Shown here: positions 14,579 through 23,917 of the stretch, piece by piece
Layout of the letters: the number at the start of each line of letters is the position of its first letter
Position numbering within the stretch: the stretch's first letter is position 1
NCBI GenBank assembly: GCA_017744515.1
Contig: JAGIBF010000031.1
Coordinates: 1 to 64,000 of the forward strand
Origin: Niastella sp.
GTDB taxonomy: Bacteria > Bacteroidota > Bacteroidia > Chitinophagales > Chitinophagaceae
Length of the DNA stretch: 64,000 nt
Direction: 5' to 3'
Position numbers and translations under genes: made by a program
The notes under the pieces: generated by a model
Seen by the model: the letters and a program-made list of their open reading frames with translations, nothing else
Told to the model about the DNA's origin: nothing
Databases searched by the model: none

Positions 14579-17080
14579 ATGAAAATCGTCATTATTGGGA
14601 ATGGAATGGTTGGCTACAAGTTTTGCGAAAAACTGTTGGCCAAACAACATCAACATCCACTTGAGCTGATCGTATTTGGAGAGGAGATGCGGCCCGCATA
14701 TGACCGGGTTCACCTGAGCGAATACTTTGCCGGCAAAACAGCAGACGAACTGACACTCGCCCCTGCTACCTGGTACGCCGAAAAAGGAATTCGCTTACAC
14801 CTCGGTGATCCGGTGCAAACCATTGACAGGGCCCACAAAACGGTGCATTGCTTTAGCGGTATCACCGAAAGCTATGATTATCTCATTATGGCTACGGGCT
14901 CCTCTGCCTTTGTGCCGCCCATCCCCGGCGTTGAAAAACAAGGCGTATTTATTTACCGCACTATTGAAGACCTCGAAATGATGGCCGCCTACGCACGGCA
15001 TGTTAAAAAAGGCGCTGTAATCGGAGGTGGATTGCTGGGATTAGAAGCTGCCAAAGCTATGCTCGATCTCGGCATTGCCGATACCCAGGTAATAGAATTT
15101 GCTCCGCGATTGATGCCCCGGCAAATCGATGAGGCCGGCTCGCACACGCTGCGCACCAAGCTGGAAGCGTTGGGTCTTCATATTCGCACCAACACCAACA
15201 CCACTGCTATCCTGGGCGACGACCACATCACAGGCATGCAGTTTGCCGACGACAGCACCATCGATGTAGATATGCTGGTGATCTCTGCGGGTATTAAGCC
15301 CCGTGATGAGGTGGCCAAACTTTGCGGACTGGAAACCGGCCACCGCGGCGGCATTGTGGTGAATGATCATTTACAAACCAACGATCCATCTATTTTCGCT
15401 ATTGGTGAATGCGCCTTACACAAAGGCATGATCTATGGACTCGTGGCGCCCGGCTACGAGATGGCCGACGTGGTAGCTACCAATCTTACCGGCGGCGCTA
15501 AATCTTTTACCGGTTATGATATGAGCACCAAGCTCAAACTGATCGGTGTAGATGTAGCCAGCTTTGGCGAACCTTTCGTAAGTCCTAAAGATGGTCGCAG
15601 CATCGTTTGGGAAGACACGCTGAAGGGTGTCTACAAACGCATCAACATCAGCAACGACGGCAAACAGTTGTTGGGTGGAATACTGGTAGGTGATGCTGAA
15701 CAGTACAATATGTTATTGCAGACCTGCAAGAACAAAGTCATCCTCCCTCCCAACCCGGAAGATATTATCCTTGGCGAACGTGGAGGCAGCGGTGATGCTG
15801 GCGCTGGCGTAACCAGTTTGCCCGATGAAGCACTGATCTGTAGCTGCGAAGGTATTTCCAAGAAGATGATCTGCGATGCAGTGAGCGAACAGGGACACGA
15901 AACAGTGGACGCCATAAAGAAATGCACGAAGGCCGGCACGGGCTGCGGCGGCTGCGTTCCCATGTTGAAAGACCTTGTGACGCATACCTTAAAAGCGCAA
16001 GGCAAATATGTACGCAACGTATTGTGCGAGCACTTTCAATATAGCCGCCAGGAATTGTTTGACCTGGTGAAGATACACGACCTGAAGAGTTATGATGCCG
16101 CATTGGATAAGCTGGGTAACGGTGATGGCTGTGAGGTATGCAAACCTGCTATTGCCTCTATCATTGCCAGCCTGTGGAATGAAATGATCCTGCAAAGGGG
16201 TAACGCCACTGCACAAGACTCCAATGACCGCTTCCTCGCCAATATTCAAAAGGGCGGCACTTACTCCGTAGTTCCCCGCATACCGGGCGGAGAGATCACT
16301 CCGGAGAAACTTATTGTAATTGGTCAGGTAGCACAAAAATACCATCTCTACACCAAGATCACCGGCGGTCAGCGCATCGATCTCTTTGGCGCACACGTGA
16401 GTGATCTTCCTGCTATCTGGGAGGCCCTCATTGCCGCCGGTTTTGAAAGCGGTCACGCCTACGGCAAAGCACTCCGCACTGTAAAAAGCTGCGTAGGCAG
16501 CACCTGGTGCCGATTTGGCCTGCACGACAGCGTGAGCTTCGCCATCCGCATCGAAGAAAGGTATCGCGGTTTGCGCGCACCGCACAAACTCAAATCGGCT
16601 GTATCGGGTTGTATCCGCGAATGCGCCGAAGCGCAATCAAAAGACTTTGGCATTATCGCTACCGAAAAGGGCTGGAACCTCTACGTGTGTGGCAATGGCG
16701 GTTCGAAACCTCAACACGCATTGCTGCTGGCTACCGACCTCGACAGCGAAACTTGTATCCGATACATCGATCGTTTTCTCATGTTCTATATAAAGACCGC
16801 CGATCCACTTACCAGAACAGCCACCTGGCTGAACAAGATGGAAGGCGGCATCAGCTACCTTAAAAATGTAGTGGTGCATGACAGCCTTGGCATTGCTGAA
16901 CAACTGGAAGCCGAAATGCAGGTTCTGGTTGACAATTACAAATGTGAATGGAAGGAAGTAGTGGACAATCCGGAACTACGCAAGCGGTTCAATCACTTTG
17001 TCAATGCGCCCGAAGAGAAAGATCCTACTGTACAATTTGAACCCATGAGAAGTCAGAAGCGCGCTACGGAATGGAAGTAA
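14579..17080 (+). CDS. nirB: Nitrite reductase [NAD(P)H] large subunit
   Basis: An 833-residue cytoplasmic enzyme that reduces nitrite to ammonium by six electrons from NAD(P)H. Order: FAD domain (IIGNGMVG near residue 6), NAD(P) domain (GGGLLGLEAA near 145), a BFD-like [2Fe-2S] domain (CSCEG...CGGC, about 420-470), a second partial BFD-like segment with CEVC (about 500-530), then the siroheme/[4Fe-4S] half with cluster ligands C638, C644 (C-x5-C), C678 and C682 (C-x3-C). All catalytic cysteines are kept. It heads the rightward nitrate assimilation run: nirD, porin, narK, nitrate reductase and the rubredoxin protein. Confidence 0.97.
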   Translation: MKIVIIGNGMVGYKFCEKLLAKQHQHPLELIVFGEEMRPAYDRVHLSEYFAGKTADELTLAPATWYAEKGIRLHLGDPVQTIDRAHKTVHCFSGITESYDYLIMATGSSAFVPPIPGVEKQGVFIYRTIEDLEMMAAYARHVKKGAVIGGGLLGLEAAKAMLDLGIADTQVIEFAPRLMPRQIDEAGSHTLRTKLEALGLHIRTNTNTTAILGDDHITGMQFADDSTIDVDMLVISAGIKPRDEVAKLCGLETGHRGGIVVNDHLQTNDPSIFAIGECALHKGMIYGLVAPGYEMADVVATNLTGGAKSFTGYDMSTKLKLIGVDVASFGEPFVSPKDGRSIVWEDTLKGVYKRINISNDGKQLLGGILVGDAEQYNMLLQTCKNKVILPPNPEDIILGERGGSGDAGAGVTSLPDEALICSCEGISKKMICDAVSEQGHETVDAIKKCTKAGTGCGGCVPMLKDLVTHTLKAQGKYVRNVLCEHFQYSRQELFDLVKIHDLKSYDAALDKLGNGDGCEVCKPAIASIIASLWNEMILQRGNATAQDSNDRFLANIQKGGTYSVVPRIPGGEITPEKLIVIGQVAQKYHLYTKITGGQRIDLFGAHVSDLPAIWEALIAAGFESGHAYGKALRTVKSCVGSTWCRFGLHDSVSFAIRIEERYRGLRAPHKLKSAVSGCIRECAEAQSKDFGIIATEKGWNLYVCGNGGSKPQHALLLATDLDSETCIRYIDRFLMFYIKTADPLTRTATWLNKMEGGISYLKNVVVHDSLGIAEQLEAEMQVLVDNYKCEWKEVVDNPELRKRFNHFVNAPEEKDPTVQFEPMRSQKRATEWK

Positions 17081-17168
17081 AAGGTGTTAGCTTTTAGGTT
17101 TTAGCTATTAGCGCTAACTCCCGAATCCTGTTTTCTCTCCTCTAACGAATGTTTGACTTATCAACAAA

Positions 17169-17199
17169 GTCCCCCCCGCTGTAAAAGCGGGGCCGGGAC
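17169..17199 (+). other. Strong hairpin between nirB and nirD
   Basis: An 11-bp GC-rich stem with a two-base bulge: outer GTCCC/GGGAC and inner CCCCGC/GCGGGG around the loop TGTAAAA. No T-run follows, so it is not a standard terminator. It lies 32 bases before the nirD start, within a 150-base gap that also holds low-complexity TTAGC repeats (17086-17117). Confidence 0.6.
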
Positions 17200-17230
17200 G
17201 TAGACACTTATTGACCAAACTATATCAGCT

Positions 17231-17584
17231 ATGTTAACGCTTGAACAAACACTTACCTGGTTTCCCGCTTGCCGCGTAGAAGATGTACCGGAGAATGGCG
17301 GTGTATGTGTAAAGTACAGGGACGAGCAAATTGCTTTGTTCCATTTTACGCGACGCAACGAATGGTACGCAACACAAAACGAGTGTCCGCACCGCCAGCA
17401 GATGGCGCTAAGTCGTGGCATGATCGGCTCACAGGACAATGAACCTAAGGTAGCCTGCCCCTTTCACAAGAAAACATTTTCACTGCGCTCCGGCGAATGC
17501 CTTAGTGGCGATGAATATGTGTTGAAGACTTATCCGGTGAAGGTGGAAGGAGGATTGGTGTATATTGGAGTAAGTACTGATTAA
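17231..17584 (+). CDS. nirD: Nitrite reductase [NAD(P)H] small subunit
   Basis: A 117-residue Rieske-fold subunit of the assimilatory nitrite reductase. It keeps the Rieske ligand pair-like segments CPHRQQMALSRG and CPFHKKTFSLRSGECL, so a [2Fe-2S] cluster with Cys-x-His and Cys-x2-His ligands is possible; many NirD proteins lack one or both pairs. It follows nirB on the same strand, separated by a gap with a strong hairpin, and is followed by a hairpin at 17592-17622. Confidence 0.93.
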   Translation: MLTLEQTLTWFPACRVEDVPENGGVCVKYRDEQIALFHFTRRNEWYATQNECPHRQQMALSRGMIGSQDNEPKVACPFHKKTFSLRSGECLSGDEYVLKTYPVKVEGGLVYIGVSTD

Positions 17585-17591
17585 ATAAATA

Positions 17592-17622
17592 AGCCCGTGG
17601 GGATTGGCGTCGCACACGGGCT
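17592..17622 (+). terminator. Hairpin after nirD
   Basis: Perfect 8-bp stem AGCCCGTG / CACGGGCT with a 15-base loop, eight bases after the nirD stop. It is followed by CTGATCTT, with only a weak T-run, so it may attenuate rather than fully stop transcription into the porin gene. Confidence 0.5.
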
Positions 17623-17669
17623 CTGATCTTAAAATGGATTTCTTCACCTTAAAATCAACCCAAAGTAAC

Positions 17670-19019
17670 ATGAAAAAATGGTATTGTAAAACAGGGTTGC
17701 CTGTTCTTTTAAGTTGTGCCATGCTCACCACGGCAGAAGCACAACTTTCATTGACGGGCCAGTTGCGCACCCGTACAGAGTTCCGGGACGGACAAGGCGC
17801 TCCCCTAACTTCGGGAGCCAAGCCTGCTTTTTTCACTTCCCAGCGTAGCCGCTTGTCGGCCAGCTATGAAACCTACCGGCTAAAATTTGGCCTCACCGTA
17901 CAGGACGTACGCGTATGGGGCCAGGATGCGTCTACCATCAACCGTACCACCACCCAGGACAACAACGGCTTTATGATGCATGAAGCCTGGGCAGAGATCA
18001 TGCTTACCGACAGCACTTCCAAAAAGAATACGTTCAGCCTTAAACTGGGTCGCCAGGAGTTGGTCTATGATGATGTACGCCTGCTGGGCAATCTCGACTG
18101 GCTGCAACAGGCGCGCCGTCATGATGCGGCACTTTTGAAGTTCAACAGTGGCGCGTGGGTGTTACACGCGGGTGTTGCCTTCAACCAGAACAAGGAAAAT
18201 GCCAGCGGCACTGTATACAACAGTACAGCACCCGGCTATGCCGGCAACACCAATGGTGGCACTAATTACAAAAGCATGCAATTCTTGTATGCAGGCAAAA
18301 AGGTAAATGGCGGAAACGCATCTTTCCTCTTCTTTGCCGACCAGTTTTCCAAATTCCACATGGAAAATACTACCAAAGTGTTTGAGACCGGCACCTGGAG
18401 CCGCTTCACCACCGGACTGTATTACACTAACACTTTCCAAAAGCTGAACCTCACAGCTTCGGCTTATTACCAGTTTGGCAAAAACGTCAATGGACAAAAA
18501 CTGCAGGGAGAGTTGTTGTCTATTACTGGTTTGTATTCGCTGTCCAACAAGTTCAGTGCAGGAGCAGGTTATGATTATACCAGCGGTGGCAACTCCGGCA
18601 CTACGAATCGCGCTTTTGACCCATTGTATGGTACGCCGCATAAGTTCTGGGGGTATATGGATTATTTCTATGTAGCCAGTGGGTTTGGCAATAAAGGTTT
18701 GCAGGATGCTTACATCAAAACAAAGTACAAAGCTTCGCAAAAGCTTGTACTCACCGCCGACGGGCACATATTCAACAGTGCATCAAAAGTACTGGCAGTT
18801 GATAATGTAACTGAACTTGACAAACACCTCGGCACTGAAATAGATGTGGTAGCTTCTTATGCGCTCACACCGGTGATCGGATTCGAGGCAGGCTACAGCC
18901 ACTTCTTCAGCACCGGCACGCTTTCTGCTCCCGGCGTAAAGAATGTGGCGAATGCGAAAAACAACAGCAACTGGGCCTACTTAAGCATCAATATCAAACC
19001 CACCTTCCTCGTGAAATAA
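17670..19019 (+). CDS. Outer-membrane porin, alginate-export family type
   Basis: A 449-residue protein with a signal peptide (ends AEAQ, about residue 25) and a beta-barrel character: alternating aromatic strands, many Gly/Ser/Asn turns, and a TRTEFRDGQG opening strand. These features fit the alginate-export (AlgE-like) porin group, often placed beside nitrate genes in Bacteroidota. Between nirD and narK, so the likely cargo here is nitrate or nitrite, not alginate. The ATG at 17670 opens the signal peptide; earlier in-frame starts overlap the nirD hairpin. Confidence 0.82.
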   Translation: MKKWYCKTGLPVLLSCAMLTTAEAQLSLTGQLRTRTEFRDGQGAPLTSGAKPAFFTSQRSRLSASYETYRLKFGLTVQDVRVWGQDASTINRTTTQDNNGFMMHEAWAEIMLTDSTSKKNTFSLKLGRQELVYDDVRLLGNLDWLQQARRHDAALLKFNSGAWVLHAGVAFNQNKENASGTVYNSTAPGYAGNTNGGTNYKSMQFLYAGKKVNGGNASFLFFADQFSKFHMENTTKVFETGTWSRFTTGLYYTNTFQKLNLTASAYYQFGKNVNGQKLQGELLSITGLYSLSNKFSAGAGYDYTSGGNSGTTNRAFDPLYGTPHKFWGYMDYFYVASGFGNKGLQDAYIKTKYKASQKLVLTADGHIFNSASKVLAVDNVTELDKHLGTEIDVVASYALTPVIGFEAGYSHFFSTGTLSAPGVKNVANAKNNSNWAYLSINIKPTFLVK

Positions 19020-19053
19020 CTCATCAACCTTCACCAGTCTTAAAAACACTGCT

Positions 19054-20352
19054 ATGTCTACGATAAATAATCAGCCGCTCAACAAACTAAATATACTCTC
19101 ACTGAAGGGCGTACAGATGCGTACCTTCCACATCACCTGGCTTACTTTCTTCTTTTGCTTCTTCGCCTGGTTTGGCATCGCTCCTCTTATGCCCCTGGTG
19201 AGTGAACAACTGCATTTAACCAAAGCTCAAAAAGGAAACATCGGCATTGCCTCTGTATCAGCCACCATCATTGCGCGTCTCATTGTAGGCCGCCTTTGCG
19301 ACACCTGGGGTCCGCGCAGAACGTATACCTTATTGCTGATACTATGCGCCATTCCGGTTATGCTCATCGGGTTTAGCCAGAGCTATACCAGCTTCCTGAT
19401 CTTTCGTCTCGCCATTGGCGTGATCGGTGCTTCTTTTGTATTGACACAGTTTCATACCTCTGTAATGTTTGCGCCCAATATCAAGGGTACAGCCAACGCT
19501 GTTGCAGGCGGCTGGGGTAATACTGGTGGCGGTGCCACACAGATCATCATGCCACTGATTGCCGCCGGCTTTGTAGGGCTGGGCTGGGTAAGTAAAGAAG
19601 ATAGCTGGAGACTGGCCATGATCGTACCCGGCATCCTGTTGTTGATAATGGCCTTCCTGTATTTCCGGTACACCAAAGACACGCCACAAGGAAACTTCGA
19701 GGAGATAGAACGCAACAACGGCAAGAAAGAAAACACATTCCTGCTGGCCGCGAAAGATTACCGCACCTGGATCTTGACTATTGCGTATGCCGCCTGCTTT
19801 GGTGTAGAGATCACGGTTGACAACTTTGCCGCCTCTTATTTCCATGACGAATACAGCGCCAGCATCATCATGGCCGGTTTGATGGCCAGCATCTTTGGAT
19901 GGCTCAACATATTTGCCCGCGCTGTAGGCGGTATAGTATCCGATAAAGTGGGCAATCGCTTTGGCTTCAATGGCAAGGTGAACCTGCTTACCATCTTGCT
20001 GTTGCTGGAAGGTATCGGCATCATCCTGTTTGCCAAAGCAGGCAGCCTGGGCGCCGCTATTGCCTTGTTGTTCTTCTTTGGCCTTTGTCTTAAAATGGCC
20101 AATGGAGCTACGTATAGTATTGTTCCATTTATCAATCCCAATGCAGTAGGTAGCGTGGCAGGCATTGTGGGCGCCGGGGGTAATGTGGGCGCTATGCTAA
20201 TCGGATTCTTGTTCAAATCCATGCCTTATGCCGATGCATTCTTTTATCTCGGAGCAGGTGTGTTTGTAGTAGGTGTGATCATCTTAGCGTATAGATTGAT
20301 CAGTAAGTCAGAACCCAAGTCCGAAGTAGCGCCAGCATTGCAAAAGGCGTGA
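19054..20352 (+). CDS. narK: Nitrate/nitrite transporter, NarK family
   Basis: A 432-residue MFS carrier with 12 membrane segments that moves nitrate in and/or nitrite out across the inner membrane. Both nitrate signature motifs are visible: GGWGNTGGGATQ in helix 5 and GAGGNVGAM in helix 11. The N-terminal cytoplasmic stretch ends at FHITWLTFF. It lies 34 bases after the porin gene and 52 before the nitrate reductase, all on one strand. The gap before the next gene is filled with the low-complexity repeat ATTCTGTAT-like units (20378-20402). Confidence 0.96.
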   Translation: MSTINNQPLNKLNILSLKGVQMRTFHITWLTFFFCFFAWFGIAPLMPLVSEQLHLTKAQKGNIGIASVSATIIARLIVGRLCDTWGPRRTYTLLLILCAIPVMLIGFSQSYTSFLIFRLAIGVIGASFVLTQFHTSVMFAPNIKGTANAVAGGWGNTGGGATQIIMPLIAAGFVGLGWVSKEDSWRLAMIVPGILLLIMAFLYFRYTKDTPQGNFEEIERNNGKKENTFLLAAKDYRTWILTIAYAACFGVEITVDNFAASYFHDEYSASIIMAGLMASIFGWLNIFARAVGGIVSDKVGNRFGFNGKVNLLTILLLLEGIGIILFAKAGSLGAAIALLFFFGLCLKMANGATYSIVPFINPNAVGSVAGIVGAGGNVGAMLIGFLFKSMPYADAFFYLGAGVFVVGVIILAYRLISKSEPKSEVAPALQKA

Positions 20353-20404
20353 GATGTGAGAAATTAAACGATTCTGTATCCTGTATTCTGAATTCTGTAT
20401 TCTC

Positions 20405-23400
20405 ATGAGTGAATCATTCAAATCGACTTGTTGTTATTGTGGCGTAGGCTGTGGCATCGTTGTGCACAAGGAAAAGAATGGCGGCCTGCGGGTAGAAGGT
20501 GATCCGGATCACCCGGTGAACAAAGGTATGCTATGCAGCAAGGGCATGAACCTGCATTACACGGTGATGGATACCAGCGATAGGTTATTGTATCCTGAAA
20601 TGCGGTACAGCCGCCACCAGCCGCGTCAACGCGTTACCTGGGACGAGGCGCTGGACAGGACGGCGGCCGTATTTAAAACACTCATCCAAAAGTATGGTCC
20701 TGACAGTGTAGCGTTTTATGCTTCGGGCCAATGCCTCACGGAAGAGTATTATGTGATCAATAAGCTCATTAAAGGTTTTATTGGGAGTAACAATATCGAC
20801 ACCAACTCGCGGCTGTGTATGAGCAGTGCCGTGGTGGGCTATAAAATGTCACTCGGCGAAGACAGTGTACCTATCAGTTATGATGACATAGAATTGGCCG
20901 ATTGTATTCTTGTAGCTGGCGCTAATCCCGCCTGGTGTCACCCGATCTTATGGCGACGCGTGGAAGCAGCGAGGGCCGCTAATCCCAACCTGAAGATCAT
21001 TGTAAGTGATCCACGTAAAACGCAAACCTGTGCGCTGGCCAATGTGCACCTGCAGCTTAATCCGGGTACCGACGTAGTGCTGCATTATGCCATTGGCCGT
21101 TGTCTCATTGAAGAAGGCCAGGTGGATCATGAATTTATCAGTCAACATACAGAGGGTTTTGAGCAATACAGACTTACCGTATTTGAACGTAGTGTAGCGG
21201 AAGCAGCGATTGTCTGCGGTGTAGAGGAAGCAGCCATCCGTCAGGCTGCTTCCTATATTGGAAAAGCCAAAGGGTTTATCACCATGTGGACGATGGGGCT
21301 GAATCAAAGTGTGATCGGCGTGAATAAGAACCTCAGCCTTATCAACCTCAACCTCATCACGGGCCATATTGGTAAACCGGGCTCAGGGCCATTCTCTTTA
21401 ACCGGTCAGCCCAATGCCATGGGTGGACGAGAAGTAGGCGGCCTGTCGAATTTGTTACCAGCCCATCGCGATCTATTGAATGCAGCTCACCGCGAGGAAG
21501 TAGAAGAGTTTTGGGGCGGCGGCAAGATATCGTCCAAGCCGGGGCTTACTGCTACAGAGATGTTCGAGGCGCTTAATGATGGGCGACTCAAAGCTATCTG
21601 GATACTGTGCACCAATCCACTCATCAGCCTGCCCGACGTGAGGCTGGCCGAAGAAGGATTGAAGAAGGCGAAGTTTGTAGTGGTCCAGGATATCAGCAAC
21701 CGGCCAGAAACTTTGCAATATGCCGATGTAGTGTTGCCCGCTGCTGCCTGGACAGAGAAAGAAGGTACTATGACCAACTCCGAGCGGCGCATCAGCTACC
21801 TGCAAAAAGTAGTGGATGCCCCCGGTGAAGCGTTGCCCGACGCCAGCATCATTTGCCGCTTTGCACAAAAGATGGGATACAAAGGTTTTGATTACAATAG
21901 CTCTGCCGACATCTACAAGGAACACGCAGCGCTGACTGCAGGTACCCGCATCGATATCAGCGATCTCAACTATGACATTCTAAAAGCCAAACGCAGTGTG
22001 CAATGGCCTTATACTAAAGCGACCAGTGGCTATGGTACGCCGCGCCTGTTTACCGATAACCAGTTTTACACACCCTCACGCAAGGCCATCATCCATACCC
22101 TCCCCGATGTCAATGAATCGGAGATGCCTGATGATGATTACCCGCTTGTTCTCACTACCGGCCGAATACGCGACCAGTGGCATTCGATGAGCAAAACAGG
22201 CAAGGTCAATAAGCTGAAGCAACACATTGCAGAATCATTCCTCGAAATACATCCTGATGATGCCCTCGATCGTAATATCCGCGACAATGAGGTGGTGGTG
22301 ATTAACAGCCGTCGGGGTGAAGTGAGGGTTAAGGCCCGGATAACAACTGATATTAAACCAGGCGTGGTGTTCCTGCCAATGCATTGGGGCAAGGTATTGA
22401 ACAGCGATCTCAACCGTGCCAACAACCTCACCAATAACCTGGTAGACCCACGGAGTAAAGAACCCGACTTCAAGTTCAGCACCGTTCAGGTTATCCGTTA
22501 CCAGAAACCCAAACAAAAGATAATTGTCATTGGTGCGGGAGCAGGGGCCTGCGGTTTTGTAAAAAGCTACCGGGCGCTGAACACCACTGATGAGATCGTA
22601 ATATTCAGCAAAGAGAATTTCCCCTTTTACAACCGCGTCATGCTGCCCGATTATATCAGCGGTACACAGGAATGGAATCAGTTGGTGAAGATGACCGACC
22701 AGGAAGAATATGACTTCAACATCACCTTGCATCGTGGAGTAAGTGTAGAGCATATCGACCGTGCGGCCAAAACCGTCACCGACAGCAAGGGTCAAATACA
22801 TCATTACGACTTGCTGCTGATGGCTACCGGCAGTCGGGCAGCTATGCTGCGCGATGTGCCTTCGCTGCAAGGCATTTTCACCATGCGCAGCCGGGTAGAT
22901 GCCGACAACTTTAAACAACATGTAAAACCCGAGAACGGGAAAGTGGTCATTGTAGGCGGCGGGTTGCTGGGCATTGAACTGGCCGCATCATTACGCGAAG
23001 TGAATGTGGAGGTGATCGTAATACAACGTATTTCCCGCCTCATGGACCGGCAGCTTGATCCGCTGGGCAGCCAGTTATTGCATGAAGAACTGACCGATAA
23101 AGGCATCGACATCTACTACAATGATGAGATCGAACGCTTCCTGGGTACGCAACGCATAGAAGGCGTACGCATGAAGAGTGGGCTCATCATCCACTGCCAG
23201 GCCATCGTAATGGCAATCGGTACCGTGCCCAATATCGAATTGGCACGAGCAAGCGGCTTAAATTGCAAACGCGGTGTGGTGGTGGATGAATACCTGCGCA
23301 CTGATGATCCCAATATTTTCGCCATTGGGGAAATTGCCGAGTTCAAGGGGTTCCTGTATGGCATTACTGCTGCCGCCGAGCAGCAGGCAGAGACCGTGGC

Positions 23401-23917
23401 ACGCTACCTCGGTGGTGATATTTCGAAGTACTATGAAGGCTCATTACTCATGAACATTTTGAAGATGCATGGCACGGACCTCTGCTCACTGGGATTGGCT
23501 GAATGTCCGGTAGATCCGTCTTACGAAGAAGTAGTGTTCATCGACAAAGCAAAACGATATTACAAGAAGTGTATCATCCACAATGACCGGCTGGTAGGCG
23601 CCATCCTGATCGGTGACAAATCAGAGTTCCTGGAATTCCGCGACCTGATCCAAAACAAAATGGAGCTGAGTGAAAAGCGCCTGCAACTGCTGCGTTCCGG
23701 CAAGAAGGCAGAGACTGCCATAGGCAAACTGGTATGCAGCTGCGGCAATATCGGTGAAGGTAATATCGTGAACAAGATCAAAGAAGGCTGTAGTGAGCTG
23801 AAGGCTTTGTGCCAGGCCAGCGGTGCCGGATTGTGCTGCGGCAGTTGCAGACCAGAGGTGCAAGCCATTTTGGAAAAACAATTGCAAATTGAAAGCGTAT
23901 TAGTGCCAGCATCATGA
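20405..23917 (+). CDS. Assimilatory nitrate reductase fused to FAD/NAD and [2Fe-2S] modules
   Basis: A 1170-residue cytoplasmic enzyme that reduces nitrate to nitrite. Residues 1-690 are a molybdopterin oxidoreductase: [4Fe-4S] ligands C9, C12, C16 and C44, a Cys in RLCMSSAVVGYK that fits the Mo ligand, and a C-terminal dinucleotide-binding part. From about residue 704 (VIGAGAGACGF) comes a NirB/NasB-type FAD/NAD(P) module with a second GGGLLGIE nucleotide site near 855. A BFD-like [2Fe-2S] domain ends the protein (C1111, C1113, then a CGSC). NasA, NasB and the electron-entry domain are thus one chain, so NADH may be used directly. It overlaps the next gene by four bases (ATGA). Confidence 0.93.
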   Translation: MSESFKSTCCYCGVGCGIVVHKEKNGGLRVEGDPDHPVNKGMLCSKGMNLHYTVMDTSDRLLYPEMRYSRHQPRQRVTWDEALDRTAAVFKTLIQKYGPDSVAFYASGQCLTEEYYVINKLIKGFIGSNNIDTNSRLCMSSAVVGYKMSLGEDSVPISYDDIELADCILVAGANPAWCHPILWRRVEAARAANPNLKIIVSDPRKTQTCALANVHLQLNPGTDVVLHYAIGRCLIEEGQVDHEFISQHTEGFEQYRLTVFERSVAEAAIVCGVEEAAIRQAASYIGKAKGFITMWTMGLNQSVIGVNKNLSLINLNLITGHIGKPGSGPFSLTGQPNAMGGREVGGLSNLLPAHRDLLNAAHREEVEEFWGGGKISSKPGLTATEMFEALNDGRLKAIWILCTNPLISLPDVRLAEEGLKKAKFVVVQDISNRPETLQYADVVLPAAAWTEKEGTMTNSERRISYLQKVVDAPGEALPDASIICRFAQKMGYKGFDYNSSADIYKEHAALTAGTRIDISDLNYDILKAKRSVQWPYTKATSGYGTPRLFTDNQFYTPSRKAIIHTLPDVNESEMPDDDYPLVLTTGRIRDQWHSMSKTGKVNKLKQHIAESFLEIHPDDALDRNIRDNEVVVINSRRGEVRVKARITTDIKPGVVFLPMHWGKVLNSDLNRANNLTNNLVDPRSKEPDFKFSTVQVIRYQKPKQKIIVIGAGAGACGFVKSYRALNTTDEIVIFSKENFPFYNRVMLPDYISGTQEWNQLVKMTDQEEYDFNITLHRGVSVEHIDRAAKTVTDSKGQIHHYDLLLMATGSRAAMLRDVPSLQGIFTMRSRVDADNFKQHVKPENGKVVIVGGGLLGIELAASLREVNVEVIVIQRISRLMDRQLDPLGSQLLHEELTDKGIDIYYNDEIERFLGTQRIEGVRMKSGLIIHCQAIVMAIGTVPNIELARASGLNCKRGVVVDEYLRTDDPNIFAIGEIAEFKGFLYGITAAAEQQAETVARYLGGDISKYYEGSLLMNILKMHGTDLCSLGLAECPVDPSYEEVVFIDKAKRYYKKCIIHNDRLVGAILIGDKSEFLEFRDLIQNKMELSEKRLQLLRSGKKAETAIGKLVCSCGNIGEGNIVNKIKEGCSELKALCQASGAGLCCGSCRPEVQAILEKQLQIESVLVPAS

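Noticed and set aside
17086..17117. TTAGC-rich repeats after nirB
   Set aside because: Short irregular low-complexity units with no regular period; not enough to call a binding array.
17154..17165. TTGA-CTTA-TCAA palindrome before nirD as an Fnr site
   Set aside because: The half-sites are four bases apart in the wrong register for Fnr (TTGAT-N4-ATCAA) and do not match the TGAC dyads.
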